Shown: positions 45,249 through 54,989, numbered from the stretch's first letter. The stretch: 64,000 nucleotides of DNA from Lachnospiraceae bacterium (GCA_024698705.1 JAILQX010000030.1:1-64000), one strand, 5' to 3'. The notes: generated by a model not told the origin, from the sequence alone. Numbers and translations are program-made.

Positions 45249-45297
45249 AGCTTTTTCTCCTTTTCAACCGAATGTGTATTATCACACAAACAAACAC

Positions 45298-45326
45298 AGT
45301 GTAGCAAAGGTTTTTATATCTTGCAA
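45298..45326 (-). promoter_or_regulatory. Promoter of pgi
   Basis: TTGCAA (45321-45326) and TACACT (45298-45303) lie 17 bases apart on the minus strand with a TGC extension. A TGTGT/ACACA inverted repeat lies in the leader near 45273-45287. Confidence 0.6.
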
Positions 45327-45395
45327 TATACAATTTTTGCCGTATTTTCAGTATTTTTTTGCTATTGCGCCGTTGTGTCCGACCACAGAGATTTT

Positions 45396-45806
45396 TTATT
45401 TTACGAGTATCTCCCTGATGCTTTTCAGTTCATCCTCAGACGGTTGTGTGGGATTCCAGAGGATCTTCTGTCCGTCCCCCTCATATCTGGGGATCAAATG
45501 AATGTGAAAATGAAATACGCTCTGTCCCGCAACTTCTTCGTTGTTCTGTACGATATTGAAACCGTCCGCTCCCAGCTTATCGGTCATCTGTACCGCAAGC
45601 TTCTTTGCCAGAACAAATGCCTTTGCCGCCACATCCTCGGGAAGTTCGTAGATATTTCTGTAATGCTCCTTCGGCAATATGAGCGCATGCCCCTTCGTGG
45701 CCGGTCCGTTGTCCAGGATCACGTTAAAATCATCATCCTCATAGATTGAATTGGTTGGAAATACTCCGTTTGCCAGTTTGCAGAAAATACAATTTTCGTC
45801 TTTCAT
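45396..45806 (-). CDS. HIT family nucleotide hydrolase/transferase
   Basis: A 136-residue histidine-triad protein. The triad is HFHIHLIPRY near residue 100. An N-terminal CIFCKLANG is a zinc-binding half-site common in the Hint branch. Such proteins hydrolyse adenosine phosphoramidates or dinucleotide polyphosphates. AGGAGG lies close before the ATG. It follows the large membrane protein by 17 bases and could be in its operon. The substrate is not determined. Confidence 0.92.
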   Translation of the reverse strand: MKDENCIFCKLANGVFPTNSIYEDDDFNVILDNGPATKGHALILPKEHYRNIYELPEDVAAKAFVLAKKLAVQMTDKLGADGFNIVQNNEEVAGQSVFHFHIHLIPRYEGDGQKILWNPTQPSEDELKSIREILVK

Positions 45807-45823
45807 ATGCCCTCCTTATAACC

Positions 45824-48800
45824 TTACCAGAATGACCAGTTTTCAAAGAGCTTTTCTCTTTTGGTCACACTGTCGGTACGTTTTTTGTATTCTTTTATCG
45901 CTGCCAGTGTAATAAACAGGATTCCCACGGCCAGCAGATATACCCACCATGCAATGCTCAACCAGAATGCTCTTGTTGTATATACGAAATGTATCACAAG
46001 GGTAACGACCGCCAGTAAGAACCACTGCTTTCTCTTTGTGATGAACGCCCATATCGCCATTGCGGTCATGACTGTTCCGAGTACAAGTGCATCTGCGACT
46101 CTCTCCGTTCTGAAGGAATCCATGATCTGCCATATGATACTGATGACCGTAAGCATATATATGATCCAGTAATAGGTATCATTTTCCTTAAAATCATATA
46201 CCTTTCTTACATTGAACCAAATGAAGGCCCATGCTCCGAGAAGTATCATTTCAGTCATCCACTCATCGGGAATATCCACAAACGGCTGCGTGAACCAGCT
46301 TATCATGATAACAAAAGAAGTAAATGTGAGCACGATCCTGTCCGCTGTTTCATTTATCCTTCTGTAAAATACCATGGCCAATAATGCCAGCATCATCTTG
46401 CCGATGAACCGGTTGATATCACCGCCGTCGGCAAAAACAAAGACTATCGGTACGCTCGCAAACCCGGTTATGAAATCGATCCTCAGTTTATCGCTTCTGT
46501 CGAATACATACTCCCTGAAGCAGAGATAACCCGCAAATAGCATAACTATGTATGCTATGTACCATCCTCCCACAGGTAATTCCAGGGCGATAAGCGCAGC
46601 TGTTATCTGCACCATCGGAATGAATCCCCACGGAGTCATATCTTTAAGATACAGATATACTGCCAGAGCAACCGCTATCGCGAGGTAGATGATAAGCCTG
46701 ATATTAAAGGCTGTTTCGCCCAAAAAAGCTCTATCCCGGAAAGAACATACCATAAAGACATACGACAATCCGATGATCCCTCCGGCTATGCCTCCGATGA
46801 CCGGGTATCCTTTTTTGTCTTTCCATACGTAGGATGCCAATCCGAAAAGGACTAACAGACCGACAAAATACCATTCCGCATATGCCGCTTTGATAACCGG
46901 CGGCTTTATTCCGACCAGCAGAACAAACAGATAAGCTATCAGCACTATAATGGGTATCCTGAATTCCTTCCGATCAAGATAAAAGATCAATGCCGTCGCC
47001 ATAACTATCGGCAATATCAATATTACCCTGGGTACATCCCACGCCGTTATAAGCGATACGGAAAGCATTATTGCGGAAAGCGCCAAAAATACCCTGTTAT
47101 TTTTCACATGTCCCACAACCCAGATCGCGGTAACCGCAAGGAGATAGAAGATGAACTTAAGATACGTCTCCTTATACGTATAGCTGTAATTGTCATTTAG
47201 GAAAATTATCATATACGCTGTAAGGCCGGTTCCCAGAATAATAGCATTTGCAATTGATATCTCTTTTTTAAATTCCTTCCAGATAAGCCACAAGAGAATC
47301 GTTATCAGCAAAACTCCGAACAAATGGACCTCGGGCATGATAATGTCGGGATAATCAATGTATTTTGTTTCCTGCATGCACCATACCACACCTGCAAGTA
47401 CGGATGCGATCGAAAGAGTTATCCTCTGTATTCCGATCTTCACGCGCTTATATGATAAAGCAAAATAAACAGCCCATAATGCTATGAATTCAACCTGAAA
47501 GTCCTTATGTATCATAAACAGCAGCAGGATAGGTGAAAGTAAACTCATGTGATCGATGCTTTTGTACTCCGAACCTTCATCCCTGCGTACTATCTGCTTA
47601 TAATACAACCTTCCCACCGCATGTATCGCCAGGAACAAGATTGCTATAAACCATACATACGCAGATGGGTGATCATATGAAAAGCTCTCTTTGATGATCC
47701 TTGAGATCAGCCCGCCCATGATAAGGAAACATGCAGCCGTAAATACTCCGGATCTGTTATCCTTCCTGTATTCTTTATATACATACAGTATCAGACTCGT
47801 CAGCATGAAAATTATAAGGATAACCGCATCGGATCCTACCGATCTGTCAAATACAGACTGCCAGTAAAACGAATTTGTCATGAGTCCGATGATAATATAC
47901 AGTCCGATACATGATACCTTACGGATCTCCCTGAGTGACTCCTTTTGTATGGTCATCACAGCCAGATAAAGTATCAGCAGGATAATATCTATAAATATTA
48001 CTCCGGACAGATTTTCCAATGAAGAATCCACAACCCATGAGGATTGATTTATAACGCCGCCGATAATGTATATCGCCATCACAATATCCGCCGATACCGA
48101 TATCCTGAAAATATTCTTTCTCTCATTCTCCCCGGTAAGAACATGATCTCTCCAATATGCGACGGCGGAGAGGATGATCGCTGCAATTTCCAGTATTAAC
48201 AGCCATGTATCGGCATTATCATATAACTCTTGCTCAAAGATCACACGCAGGCTTTCCACGATAAGTACAACAGAAAACAGCCAGTCCGATAAACAGCGTG
48301 TTCTGAGGATCTCCTTCTCCTTAATGGTCAGGAATCTGAACAAGCCCGCAAATATCAATGAAAGCAGGATAGCAACGGCATATATGTTATCGCCTATATC
48401 AGAATTCAGACTTTGCGACCATATGATCGTATATAACGCACAGAATACTGCTGCTGCGATCCTGTGACAATTCCGGTCTTCCATATAGAGCAGACCAATA
48501 AAGCACAATACGGCAAATATCATGAATGCCGGAGCGGCAATCCCATTCCCCATTTCCTGCAGCAAAAACAGAAATCCCGCAGCATAAGCGTATGTAAGGA
48601 TCTTTACGGCCTTTTCTATAAAATATTCTTTCAACGGGTATTCTTTTTTGAAGACGTATGCCCAGGATATCAACAGGGCTGTTCCGTATATCGTCACCCA
48701 AAGGAATCTTCTGACATTATCATTGTATACAACGGATATCGCAGAATACGAAACCGTGGCAATACCGGACATCAACGCTATGTAGCTTATCATGTACAGA

Positions 48801-49651
48801 TATCTGATTCCGTATATCTTTCCGCCTGTAAACATGCATATAGCTACGATAAATGCACTTACCGATATGACAAGGCATACCTGTTCCGCCCCGCCTTTTA
48901 AAGAATAGTATTCACCAAACCATTCAAAATACGCGATACCGAGGTTTATAACCGCTAAGAAGCCTGTTCCAAGAAAATAAAACGCCGTGCTCGTCTCTCT
49001 GAGCTTGAGTTTTTTATCAGATATGTACGCTGCCGCAAAAAATACACCGCCTGCCAGAAGCAAAGTAAACAATTTGCCGATGGGCGGCAGTTTATTCCAC
49101 GTGGTTGTTGCAAATATGATACCTGCAACCAAAACAAACAGCACACCTATGCCAAACATGATAGTTCCTGATTTGGACGTAGATACCCTGTTTGTATCTC
49201 TTTGAATCTCCTCGGGGGGAATCTTTATCTCGATCGGCTCCGGCTCATCCAGAACAAGATCTTCCGGTCTAATCTCTTCGGATCTGATCTCCTCGGACTT
49301 GATCTCCTCGGGTTTTGATCCCGATACTGCTTCTGTTTCTTCGGGCATTTCGACCGTCTTAGTTGTTACCGGTTCAGTGACTGCCTTTGCTGATATCGGC
49401 TCAGTAACTGCCTTTGCTGATATCGGTTCGGCAGCTGCTTTTACCTCTTCCGGATTCTCGGCCGACGATCCTTTTTCGGGTTTTACTATAGGCTTAATCT
49501 TTTCCAGATTAACCTTTACATTTCTGTCAAGCAGATCATTTTGCAGTTTTTTATTTGATTCTCTGAGGTCTTTTATGTCCTTATGCTGCGATATGCACAT
49601 CGGGATCAACACAAACGGACATAATAACCATATTATTAAAAGAATCCACAT
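45824..49651 (-). CDS. Giant polytopic membrane protein of unknown function
   Basis: A 1275-residue protein with one N-terminal helix (about 1-20), a coiled-coil stretch and a long acidic low-complexity region (about 50-160). That region has repeated EPISAKAVT and SEEIR units. After it come some thirty or more transmembrane helices to the C-terminus. The region around TTTWNKLPPIGKLFTLLLAG resembles DUF2157/DUF2339-type membrane proteins, which have no known activity. No catalytic motif is seen. Its ribosome site is weak. It may form an operon with the HIT gene downstream and the flavodoxin gene upstream. Confidence 0.8.
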   Translation of the reverse strand: MWILLIIWLLCPFVLIPMCISQHKDIKDLRESNKKLQNDLLDRNVKVNLEKIKPIVKPEKGSSAENPEEVKAAAEPISAKAVTEPISAKAVTEPVTTKTVEMPEETEAVSGSKPEEIKSEEIRSEEIRPEDLVLDEPEPIEIKIPPEEIQRDTNRVSTSKSGTIMFGIGVLFVLVAGIIFATTTWNKLPPIGKLFTLLLAGGVFFAAAYISDKKLKLRETSTAFYFLGTGFLAVINLGIAYFEWFGEYYSLKGGAEQVCLVISVSAFIVAICMFTGGKIYGIRYLYMISYIALMSGIATVSYSAISVVYNDNVRRFLWVTIYGTALLISWAYVFKKEYPLKEYFIEKAVKILTYAYAAGFLFLLQEMGNGIAAPAFMIFAVLCFIGLLYMEDRNCHRIAAAVFCALYTIIWSQSLNSDIGDNIYAVAILLSLIFAGLFRFLTIKEKEILRTRCLSDWLFSVVLIVESLRVIFEQELYDNADTWLLILEIAAIILSAVAYWRDHVLTGENERKNIFRISVSADIVMAIYIIGGVINQSSWVVDSSLENLSGVIFIDIILLILYLAVMTIQKESLREIRKVSCIGLYIIIGLMTNSFYWQSVFDRSVGSDAVILIIFMLTSLILYVYKEYRKDNRSGVFTAACFLIMGGLISRIIKESFSYDHPSAYVWFIAILFLAIHAVGRLYYKQIVRRDEGSEYKSIDHMSLLSPILLLFMIHKDFQVEFIALWAVYFALSYKRVKIGIQRITLSIASVLAGVVWCMQETKYIDYPDIIMPEVHLFGVLLITILLWLIWKEFKKEISIANAIILGTGLTAYMIIFLNDNYSYTYKETYLKFIFYLLAVTAIWVVGHVKNNRVFLALSAIMLSVSLITAWDVPRVILILPIVMATALIFYLDRKEFRIPIIVLIAYLFVLLVGIKPPVIKAAYAEWYFVGLLVLFGLASYVWKDKKGYPVIGGIAGGIIGLSYVFMVCSFRDRAFLGETAFNIRLIIYLAIAVALAVYLYLKDMTPWGFIPMVQITAALIALELPVGGWYIAYIVMLFAGYLCFREYVFDRSDKLRIDFITGFASVPIVFVFADGGDINRFIGKMMLALLAMVFYRRINETADRIVLTFTSFVIMISWFTQPFVDIPDEWMTEMILLGAWAFIWFNVRKVYDFKENDTYYWIIYMLTVISIIWQIMDSFRTERVADALVLGTVMTAMAIWAFITKRKQWFLLAVVTLVIHFVYTTRAFWLSIAWWVYLLAVGILFITLAAIKEYKKRTDSVTKREKLFENWSFW
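49371..49424 (-). repeat. 27-base tandem repeat within the giant membrane protein gene
   Basis: Two adjacent 27-base units (49371-49397 and 49398-49424) differ at only two positions and encode the repeated EPISAKAVT. A partial third unit follows. In-frame expansion or contraction would only change the length of the acidic linker. Confidence 0.85.
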
Positions 49652-49680
49652 AATCCCATCTGTCTTTCAATCTTAAATGT

Positions 49681-50667
49681 TTATTCCATAAACAAATATG
49701 CTTCATCAAGCGCTCTTAAGATCTTGAAATCTCCCTTGATCTTCATTTCACCGCCCATGAATGCTCTCTGAAATGTCATCCTGCCGGCTACGATATCCTG
49801 CATCGTGGCTTCCTGAATATTTATCTCCACATCCGGTTTTTCGATGGCTTCAAGTTTGTATTCCGCTTCGGATCCGTTTATCCTGATCGACAGCGGTTTC
49901 TTTCCCACCATAATCTTGTATGAGGCTTTCAGTCCCGGGACCGCATTGAAATGCTCCTCAAACTGCTTTATGTAGCTTTCTCCTTCGGTTGCCTCATTTC
50001 CCATCATGCTCTTGAACATGCTTGCCAGCTCGGATATGTCCTCTTTCTGTCTCTGAACATAGCTGTCATCGGCTGCATATTGAGAGAGCTGCTCGGATTC
50101 CTGAGGTGTCAGGTCAGTATTGGTAGAAACCGAAACCATCTGTTTAACCGCCTGGTTGCTGGCAGGGAAACAGATCACCTTCTGCTTGATGGTCCTGTAG
50201 ATATTTTCCGCCTTTTTCTCTATGAGTGTTGAATATCTTCCCTCCAGTTCAAGCGCCGCAACATTATCTATGTATCCACAAATGCCTGAACATGGAAGTC
50301 CGCCGAGTATCTCCCATGCCTGGGAAAGGCTGAGCTTTCCTTCTCTTTCACCGTATGTGGTAGACATGACGATAGGGCACATGTATATCTTTGATATCTT
50401 TTCCTTATCTCCGTACAGCCAGCATGCATCAAGGAACTGCTGCATATAACCGCCTATACCGTACCATTCCACTGTTGTCGCAAGTATTATGCCGTCCACA
50501 TCCTTCAATGTCTGAGGAAGCGTCGTGATGTTGGCCCTTTGCTCGCACAGCATGAACCTCTCGACTTTGACGTTCAGTTCCTCCAGAACACTCTGCATCT
50601 TATCGATAACAAAGAGAGTGGGATCATCCATCAGGCCTCTACCGCCATAGTAAATATTAACTTTCAT
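49681..50667 (-). CDS. Flavodoxin-fold oxidoreductase fused to an SCP2-like domain
   Basis: A 328-residue protein. The N-terminal half (about 1-190) is a NAD(P)H-dependent FMN reductase/flavodoxin fold with GIILATTVEWYGIGGYMQQF and IVMSTTYGEREGK. The C-terminal part (about 225-328) looks like an SCP2 sterol-carrier domain (IEKPDVEINIQEATMQDIVAG), a hydrophobic-ligand cavity. AAGGAGG lies eight bases before the chosen ATG; a longer frame adds 19 residues without support. It overlaps the rhomboid stop by 11 bases, so it is translated from the murG-rhomboid mRNA. Confidence 0.82.
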   Translation of the reverse strand: MKVNIYYGGRGLMDDPTLFVIDKMQSVLEELNVKVERFMLCEQRANITTLPQTLKDVDGIILATTVEWYGIGGYMQQFLDACWLYGDKEKISKIYMCPIVMSTTYGEREGKLSLSQAWEILGGLPCSGICGYIDNVAALELEGRYSTLIEKKAENIYRTIKQKVICFPASNQAVKQMVSVSTNTDLTPQESEQLSQYAADDSYVQRQKEDISELASMFKSMMGNEATEGESYIKQFEEHFNAVPGLKASYKIMVGKKPLSIRINGSEAEYKLEAIEKPDVEINIQEATMQDIVAGRMTFQRAFMGGEMKIKGDFKILRALDEAYLFME

Positions 50668-51706
50668 CCTTCCGACCTCCTTCACTTGAACACAACATGA
50701 CCGCAAGCAAAAATCCCGCAACAAGTCCGCCTATATGAGCCGCATAATCAACATGCGCCTCCGCAAAACTGCTGTAAATACAGTAAATAAGCATAAATAT
50801 TATCCGTCCGATCGGTACATTCAGCCCCTTATACCGCCTTAAGGCCAGATAAACAAAGAGTCCGAGACAACCGTAAACAGCTCCGGATGCACCTATAGAC
50901 GTATATACTTTCCCGCTCATAACCTCATATCCGTAGCTGGCCAGATTGCCCAGAATACCGGAAATGATATAGATGATACCGAATTTTATCGATCCGGTTA
51001 AAGGTTCCAGTGCCTCTCCAAGAACATATAAAAGGATCATGTTACTGAACAGATGCATAACCCCGGCATGAAGGAACATCGCCGTAAATAATCTGTAATA
51101 TTCCCCGTGCTCCACATAAACCTTGTTCATCTGGTATGAGATGATAAACGGGTCCTTTATGGCAAGATAGGTTATAAAAACTATCAGATTTATCGCTATC
51201 AGGCAGATGGTCACCGGTGCGGGTTTCTTCCTCTTCACCTTCTCCATCTTCTTTTTCTCGGCATCACTGTACATCATGTCGCCGATCTCTTTGACATTCC
51301 CGCTGTTGATCAGTTTCTCACTTTTTTCCAGAAATGCCTCCAGCCTGCCTTTGTATCCATAGAAATCTTCTACCCGCTTTTCATCTATGCAAAGCCTGTA
51401 TGTATTTCTATCGATCGCCCAGCACATATAATCATCACCCGCGACAAGATAGGCTTCATGGATATCTTCGCAGAAGATCCATGTTATGAGGTGAAAGCTC
51501 GGTATGGCTATGCTCTCCGTCAAAGCCTTTTTCTGAGCTTCATACATATCCCTGTCCATCGGTCCTGTCTTATCCCGGTCAATGATCCTTATGATGTTCG
51601 CATATTGCTCTTCCTGCCTGATATAACAGACAATGCCCTTAAAATCAGTGTAAACAGCCTCAAAACCATCGTTCTGAAGCTGTTTACCAACCAAATCCAC
51701 TATCAT
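50657..51706 (-). CDS. Rhomboid family intramembrane serine protease
   Basis: A 349-residue membrane protease. An N-terminal cytoplasmic domain (about 1-160), as in YqgP of Bacillus, precedes six or seven helices. The catalytic serine is in GASGAVYGCLGLF and the histidine in YAAHIGGLVAGF, and the HAGVMHLFSNM motif is typical. The ATG overlaps the murG stop by four bases. It cleaves membrane proteins within the bilayer, and its substrate is unknown. Confidence 0.94.
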   Translation of the reverse strand: MIVDLVGKQLQNDGFEAVYTDFKGIVCYIRQEEQYANIIRIIDRDKTGPMDRDMYEAQKKALTESIAIPSFHLITWIFCEDIHEAYLVAGDDYMCWAIDRNTYRLCIDEKRVEDFYGYKGRLEAFLEKSEKLINSGNVKEIGDMMYSDAEKKKMEKVKRKKPAPVTICLIAINLIVFITYLAIKDPFIISYQMNKVYVEHGEYYRLFTAMFLHAGVMHLFSNMILLYVLGEALEPLTGSIKFGIIYIISGILGNLASYGYEVMSGKVYTSIGASGAVYGCLGLFVYLALRRYKGLNVPIGRIIFMLIYCIYSSFAEAHVDYAAHIGGLVAGFLLAVMLCSSEGGRKDES

Positions 51707-52782
51707 TTATCTTTCTCTTTGTCGGCTGTACAGTCTTCTATCAGTCCCATAATGGTCCTGATCGAATTCATCTGACCGCTTCCGACCATGTTTTCAATAT
51801 ATTGATTTCTGTTAAGATATACTTCATGTACCGCTTCCACGAGCGATATGGGATCAAGCGCTTCTTCCCTGATGACCACGCTGAAGCCTTGGCCTTCAAA
51901 TGATGAAGCGTTCAATATCTGATCACCCCTGGTTCCCATGGAAAGCGGGATGAGGATATTGGGCTTGTTCAAAGCCAGCAATTCACATATGGCATTGGCT
52001 CCTGCTCTCGATATGACAACATCGGCCATGGCAAATACATCCTTAAGGTCACTCTTAAGGTACTCAAACTGCTTATATCCCGGTATAGAGAGCATGAGGT
52101 TGTCCATCTTCTCTTTTCCGCAGATGTGAACTACCTGGAAATCCAGAAGCAGAGTATCCAGAGCCTCTCTTACCGCTTCATTGATGCTCTGTGCGCCCTG
52201 AGAACCACCTATGACCATAACAACAGGTTTGCCCGAATCAAAGCCGCAAAGCTTATAACCGGCTTCCTTACTGCCTTTTGACAATTCTTCCCTGATAGGT
52301 GTTCCCGTGAGAACAGCCTTATCGGCAGGAACCTTTGATACGGTTTCCGGAAAATTACAGCATACCTTTTTTGCTGATTTGATGCAAAGCTTGTTGGCCA
52401 GTCCCGGGGACATATCGGATTCATGTATGATGCACGGTATCTTCAGATCTGCTGCCGCCCTGACAACGGGAACAGATACAAAACCGCCTTTACTGAACAA
52501 TACATCCGGTTTTATCTCCTTCAGTATCTTCTTTGCTTCCGAATAACCCTTCAATACCCTGAAAGGATCCGAAAAATTCTTAAGATCAAAGTATCTTCTG
52601 AACTTACCGGTTGCGATCCCATGATATTCAACCCCAAAATCACTCATAAGCCTTTTTTCTATGCCGTCATACGATCCTATGTAAAAGATCTCATATCCTG
52701 CTTTCTGCAATGAAGGAAGCAGCGCAATATTGGGTGTAACATGACCTGCGGTCCCTCCGCCGGTTAATACGATTCGCTTCAT
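51703..52782 (-). CDS. murG: UDP-N-acetylglucosamine transferase MurG
   Basis: A 359-residue membrane-associated glycosyltransferase that adds GlcNAc to lipid I to make lipid II for peptidoglycan. Signature segments are VLTGGGTAGHVTPNIAL at the start, VMVIGGSQGAQSINEAV and SRAGANAICELLALNKPNILIP, read in parts. Length is typical. It lies outside the usual division and cell wall cluster, beside rhomboid. A murG promoter is seen upstream, and the ribosome site (GAAGGCG) is modest. Confidence 0.96.
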   Translation of the reverse strand: MKRIVLTGGGTAGHVTPNIALLPSLQKAGYEIFYIGSYDGIEKRLMSDFGVEYHGIATGKFRRYFDLKNFSDPFRVLKGYSEAKKILKEIKPDVLFSKGGFVSVPVVRAAADLKIPCIIHESDMSPGLANKLCIKSAKKVCCNFPETVSKVPADKAVLTGTPIREELSKGSKEAGYKLCGFDSGKPVVMVIGGSQGAQSINEAVREALDTLLLDFQVVHICGKEKMDNLMLSIPGYKQFEYLKSDLKDVFAMADVVISRAGANAICELLALNKPNILIPLSMGTRGDQILNASSFEGQGFSVVIREEALDPISLVEAVHEVYLNRNQYIENMVGSGQMNSIRTIMGLIEDCTADKEKDK

Positions 52783-52818
52783 GATCAGCGCCTTCTTTCT
52801 GATATAAATTCACATTAG

Positions 52819-52847
52819 ATTATACCAAAAGAAGATGATTACAACAA
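52819..52847 (-). promoter_or_regulatory. Promoter of the murG-rhomboid-flavodoxin operon
   Basis: TATAAT (52819-52824) with a TGG extension lies 17 bases from TTGTTG (52842-52847) on the minus strand, about 35 bases before murG. It separates this operon from the Tad operon upstream. Confidence 0.7.
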
Positions 52848-52856
52848 CATTCTATC

Positions 52857-54101
52857 TCAGGTCAGGATACTTAATAAAAGGTTGCCGAGTCTGATAACCG
52901 AATTGCTGTCAACCGGTATCTCCTCACCCGGTAAAAGCCTGTGTCCGTCAACAAACGAACCGTTCTTCGAATTCAGATCCGTCAGATAAACCTTTTTGTC
53001 CTTTAAAAACATCTTTGCATGTATCCTGCTGACAGACGGATCGTTGATCCTACAATCGACACTTCCGGAAAGTTTACCGATCTTTATGGGAAATGAAAAT
53101 ATCCTGTATTTCTTATCAGTATGGTTTTCCTGCCATTCCAGCCTGTATATCTCAATTTCATCCGAAGCCGGTTCTTCACTGAAAACCACGGTTTCATCAT
53201 CAAATATCTGAGTCACGTCGTCATCACCCCAATACTCTTCCACCGAAACTTCCTCATCGGGCATAACGATGTTTTCTTCTCTTTTTCGGGCTATGACAAT
53301 TGTGAGGATCTTTATAAGCGATATGAACATCAGGATTCCCGCGATACAGGCCCCTATGAGTATGTATACAGAATACAGAAACTCTTTCCGAGCGATATAG
53401 TAAACTATTCCGAGGATCAGGCCGGCTGTAAAAAATACTATCGGATAAACATACGAAACCTTCCTTTCTTCGTTTACTGCCTCCTCTTTAATTTCCTCAT
53501 GTTCCTCCAAAACAGGCTTAGCTTCTTCAACAGTTCTTGTCTCCTTTGTACGGATTATTTCCTCTTTCTCTATCATATTTAGGAACATACCCACAGAAAA
53601 AGTATCCAGATGGACCATTTTATAAAAGAGATAAGCGATCTTAACCGCACTTTCATCGTTTGGATCGACCTTTCTCAACAAAAAGTCCGCCAATATCGGA
53701 TTGCTGTCCTGTTTTTCTTCTTCACTCGCCGGAAGATAAAGCAATAACAGGTTTTGGCTGTCCATCTCTCTGTAAATATACTCCGGATCAAGATCAAAAA
53801 ACCTGCTGTCCAGCAGAAATGCGTTGGCCCGTTCCATGACTGAACTGATACCCGAAAATAATACCTTTACATCCTCAAATGTCATTGTCCGTTCCGCAAA
53901 TTCCCTGTCAAGTGATATCCTGTTAGTTACCTCATAACAGAGGTATTTTTCTTCCTGTTCATAGGAAATCCTGCATTCCAGAAATCCTTCTATATGATTT
54001 TCGGTGATCATCGATATCTGATATTCATTATCGCCGGAAACTTTATAATCCCTGACAATATAGCTTCGTCCAAACTCCTGTCTGATCTGTAACTTCTCCA
54101 T
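52857..54101 (-). CDS. FHA-domain membrane protein, last gene of the Tad operon
   Basis: A 414-residue protein. About residues 1-190 form a domain like DUF6382 found with FHA domains in clostridia. A charged linker follows, then two transmembrane helices (about 220-240 and 245-270), an acidic segment and a C-terminal FHA domain (about 335-412). The FHA marks are IGKLSG, DPSVSRIHAKMFL and NSKNGSFVDG, so it should bind phosphothreonine peptides. It begins 15 bases after the TadE-like gene and is read with the pilus genes. A role in regulating pilus assembly by Ser/Thr phosphorylation is an inference. Confidence 0.85.
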   Translation of the reverse strand: MEKLQIRQEFGRSYIVRDYKVSGDNEYQISMITENHIEGFLECRISYEQEEKYLCYEVTNRISLDREFAERTMTFEDVKVLFSGISSVMERANAFLLDSRFFDLDPEYIYREMDSQNLLLLYLPASEEEKQDSNPILADFLLRKVDPNDESAVKIAYLFYKMVHLDTFSVGMFLNMIEKEEIIRTKETRTVEEAKPVLEEHEEIKEEAVNEERKVSYVYPIVFFTAGLILGIVYYIARKEFLYSVYILIGACIAGILMFISLIKILTIVIARKREENIVMPDEEVSVEEYWGDDDVTQIFDDETVVFSEEPASDEIEIYRLEWQENHTDKKYRIFSFPIKIGKLSGSVDCRINDPSVSRIHAKMFLKDKKVYLTDLNSKNGSFVDGHRLLPGEEIPVDSNSVIRLGNLLLSILT

Positions 54102-54116
54102 TATGCCTCCTCATAT

Positions 54117-54551
54117 CTAATACTTCATTCTGATTATCAGCGTCGGATCTATTCTTGCCGCTTCTCCGGATTTATCTATATCCATGCTGCTTTTGTTATA
54201 TATCCCCATGCTGTGGAACATATTGCTTACGGATGACTTCGCTGCGACTTTAACGGACAGGGCGCTGACCTCCACGTCAGAATTCTTTCCGTATTCAAAC
54301 ACCTGATTGTCCAAAAGTTCGCATATATATACCTCTACCTTTGATTTAATCTCCGATGAATCACTGTCCATGATCTGTGAGCCTCTGAGTGCCGATATGT
54401 AACAATCCTGAAAAACGACACAGTTGTTATACAGATAAAAGCAGAATATCACCATAAACAGGATGATCGTGACAAGTAACGGCATTATCACGGATGCTTC
54501 GACCGTCATATACCCTTTTTTATATCCGGACTTTTTATTTTTCTTCAACAT
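54117..54551 (-). CDS. TadE-like minor pilin
   Basis: A 144-residue protein with an N-terminal lysine-rich leader and the cleavage context KKG followed by YMTVEASVIMPLLVTIILF, with glutamate at position 5. An extracellular domain of about 90 residues follows. This is the TadE pattern. The ATG overlaps the stop of the second prepilin peptidase by one base and GGAGG lies three bases upstream. A longer open frame upstream lies within that gene and is rejected. It is probably a pseudopilin that primes or caps the Flp pilus. Confidence 0.85.
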   Translation of the reverse strand: MLKKNKKSGYKKGYMTVEASVIMPLLVTIILFMVIFCFYLYNNCVVFQDCYISALRGSQIMDSDSSEIKSKVEVYICELLDNQVFEYGKNSDVEVSALSVKVAAKSSVSNMFHSMGIYNKSSMDIDKSGEAARIDPTLIIRMKY

Positions 54552-54988
54552 TAACCTCCGACTGTTATCAAATACAGTTTGACAATGTATAATCCCACCG
54601 TAAAAAACGGTACAAAAGGTATTTCTCTTGTTTTCCTCACCATGACCGGATAAATAAGAAATATCATTGCAAATGCGATACCCAGGACATACATATATCC
54701 GTACATATCCGTGATCAATGCCCCGATCCACAGAACCGGTCCGTCTCCCGTTCCCAGCTTATCCGGATGTTTACCGGAATAAATACAAAACAGGATCCCG
54801 GGTATAACAGCCATGGCCACGTCATATAATGTCCTGTTTCCGCTCCTTATATTACAGATCACAACGATGATCGACATTACAAGGCCTGCCGCGATCCATA
54901 TGACAGGCAGATTTCTGTCTCTGACATCACACACCGAAAGGATCACCATAATGATCAAAACAAGTATGACCACAAAGTCTGCTCTCAT
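54551..54988 (-). CDS. Prepilin peptidase, A24 family (CpaA/TadV-like), second copy
   Basis: A 145-residue membrane aspartic peptidase with about five helices. The two catalytic aspartates are in SVCDVRDRNLP near residue 20 and GTGDGPVLW near residue 82. The latter is a variant of the GxGDxK motif with proline in place of lysine. The chosen ATG follows the upstream TadE-like stop by one base. A GTG ten codons earlier is an alternative. It would process Flp or TadE-type prepilins. The operon holds another copy at its head. Confidence 0.85.
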   Translation of the reverse strand: MRADFVVILVLIIMVILSVCDVRDRNLPVIWIAAGLVMSIIVVICNIRSGNRTLYDVAMAVIPGILFCIYSGKHPDKLGTGDGPVLWIGALITDMYGYMYVLGIAFAMIFLIYPVMVRKTREIPFVPFFTVGLYIVKLYLITVGG

Positions 54989-54989
54989 G

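Noticed and set aside
54552-54731. 60-codon upstream extension of the TadE-like protein
   Set aside because: It lies inside the second prepilin peptidase gene in another frame, and the true start overlaps that gene's stop with GGAGG before it.
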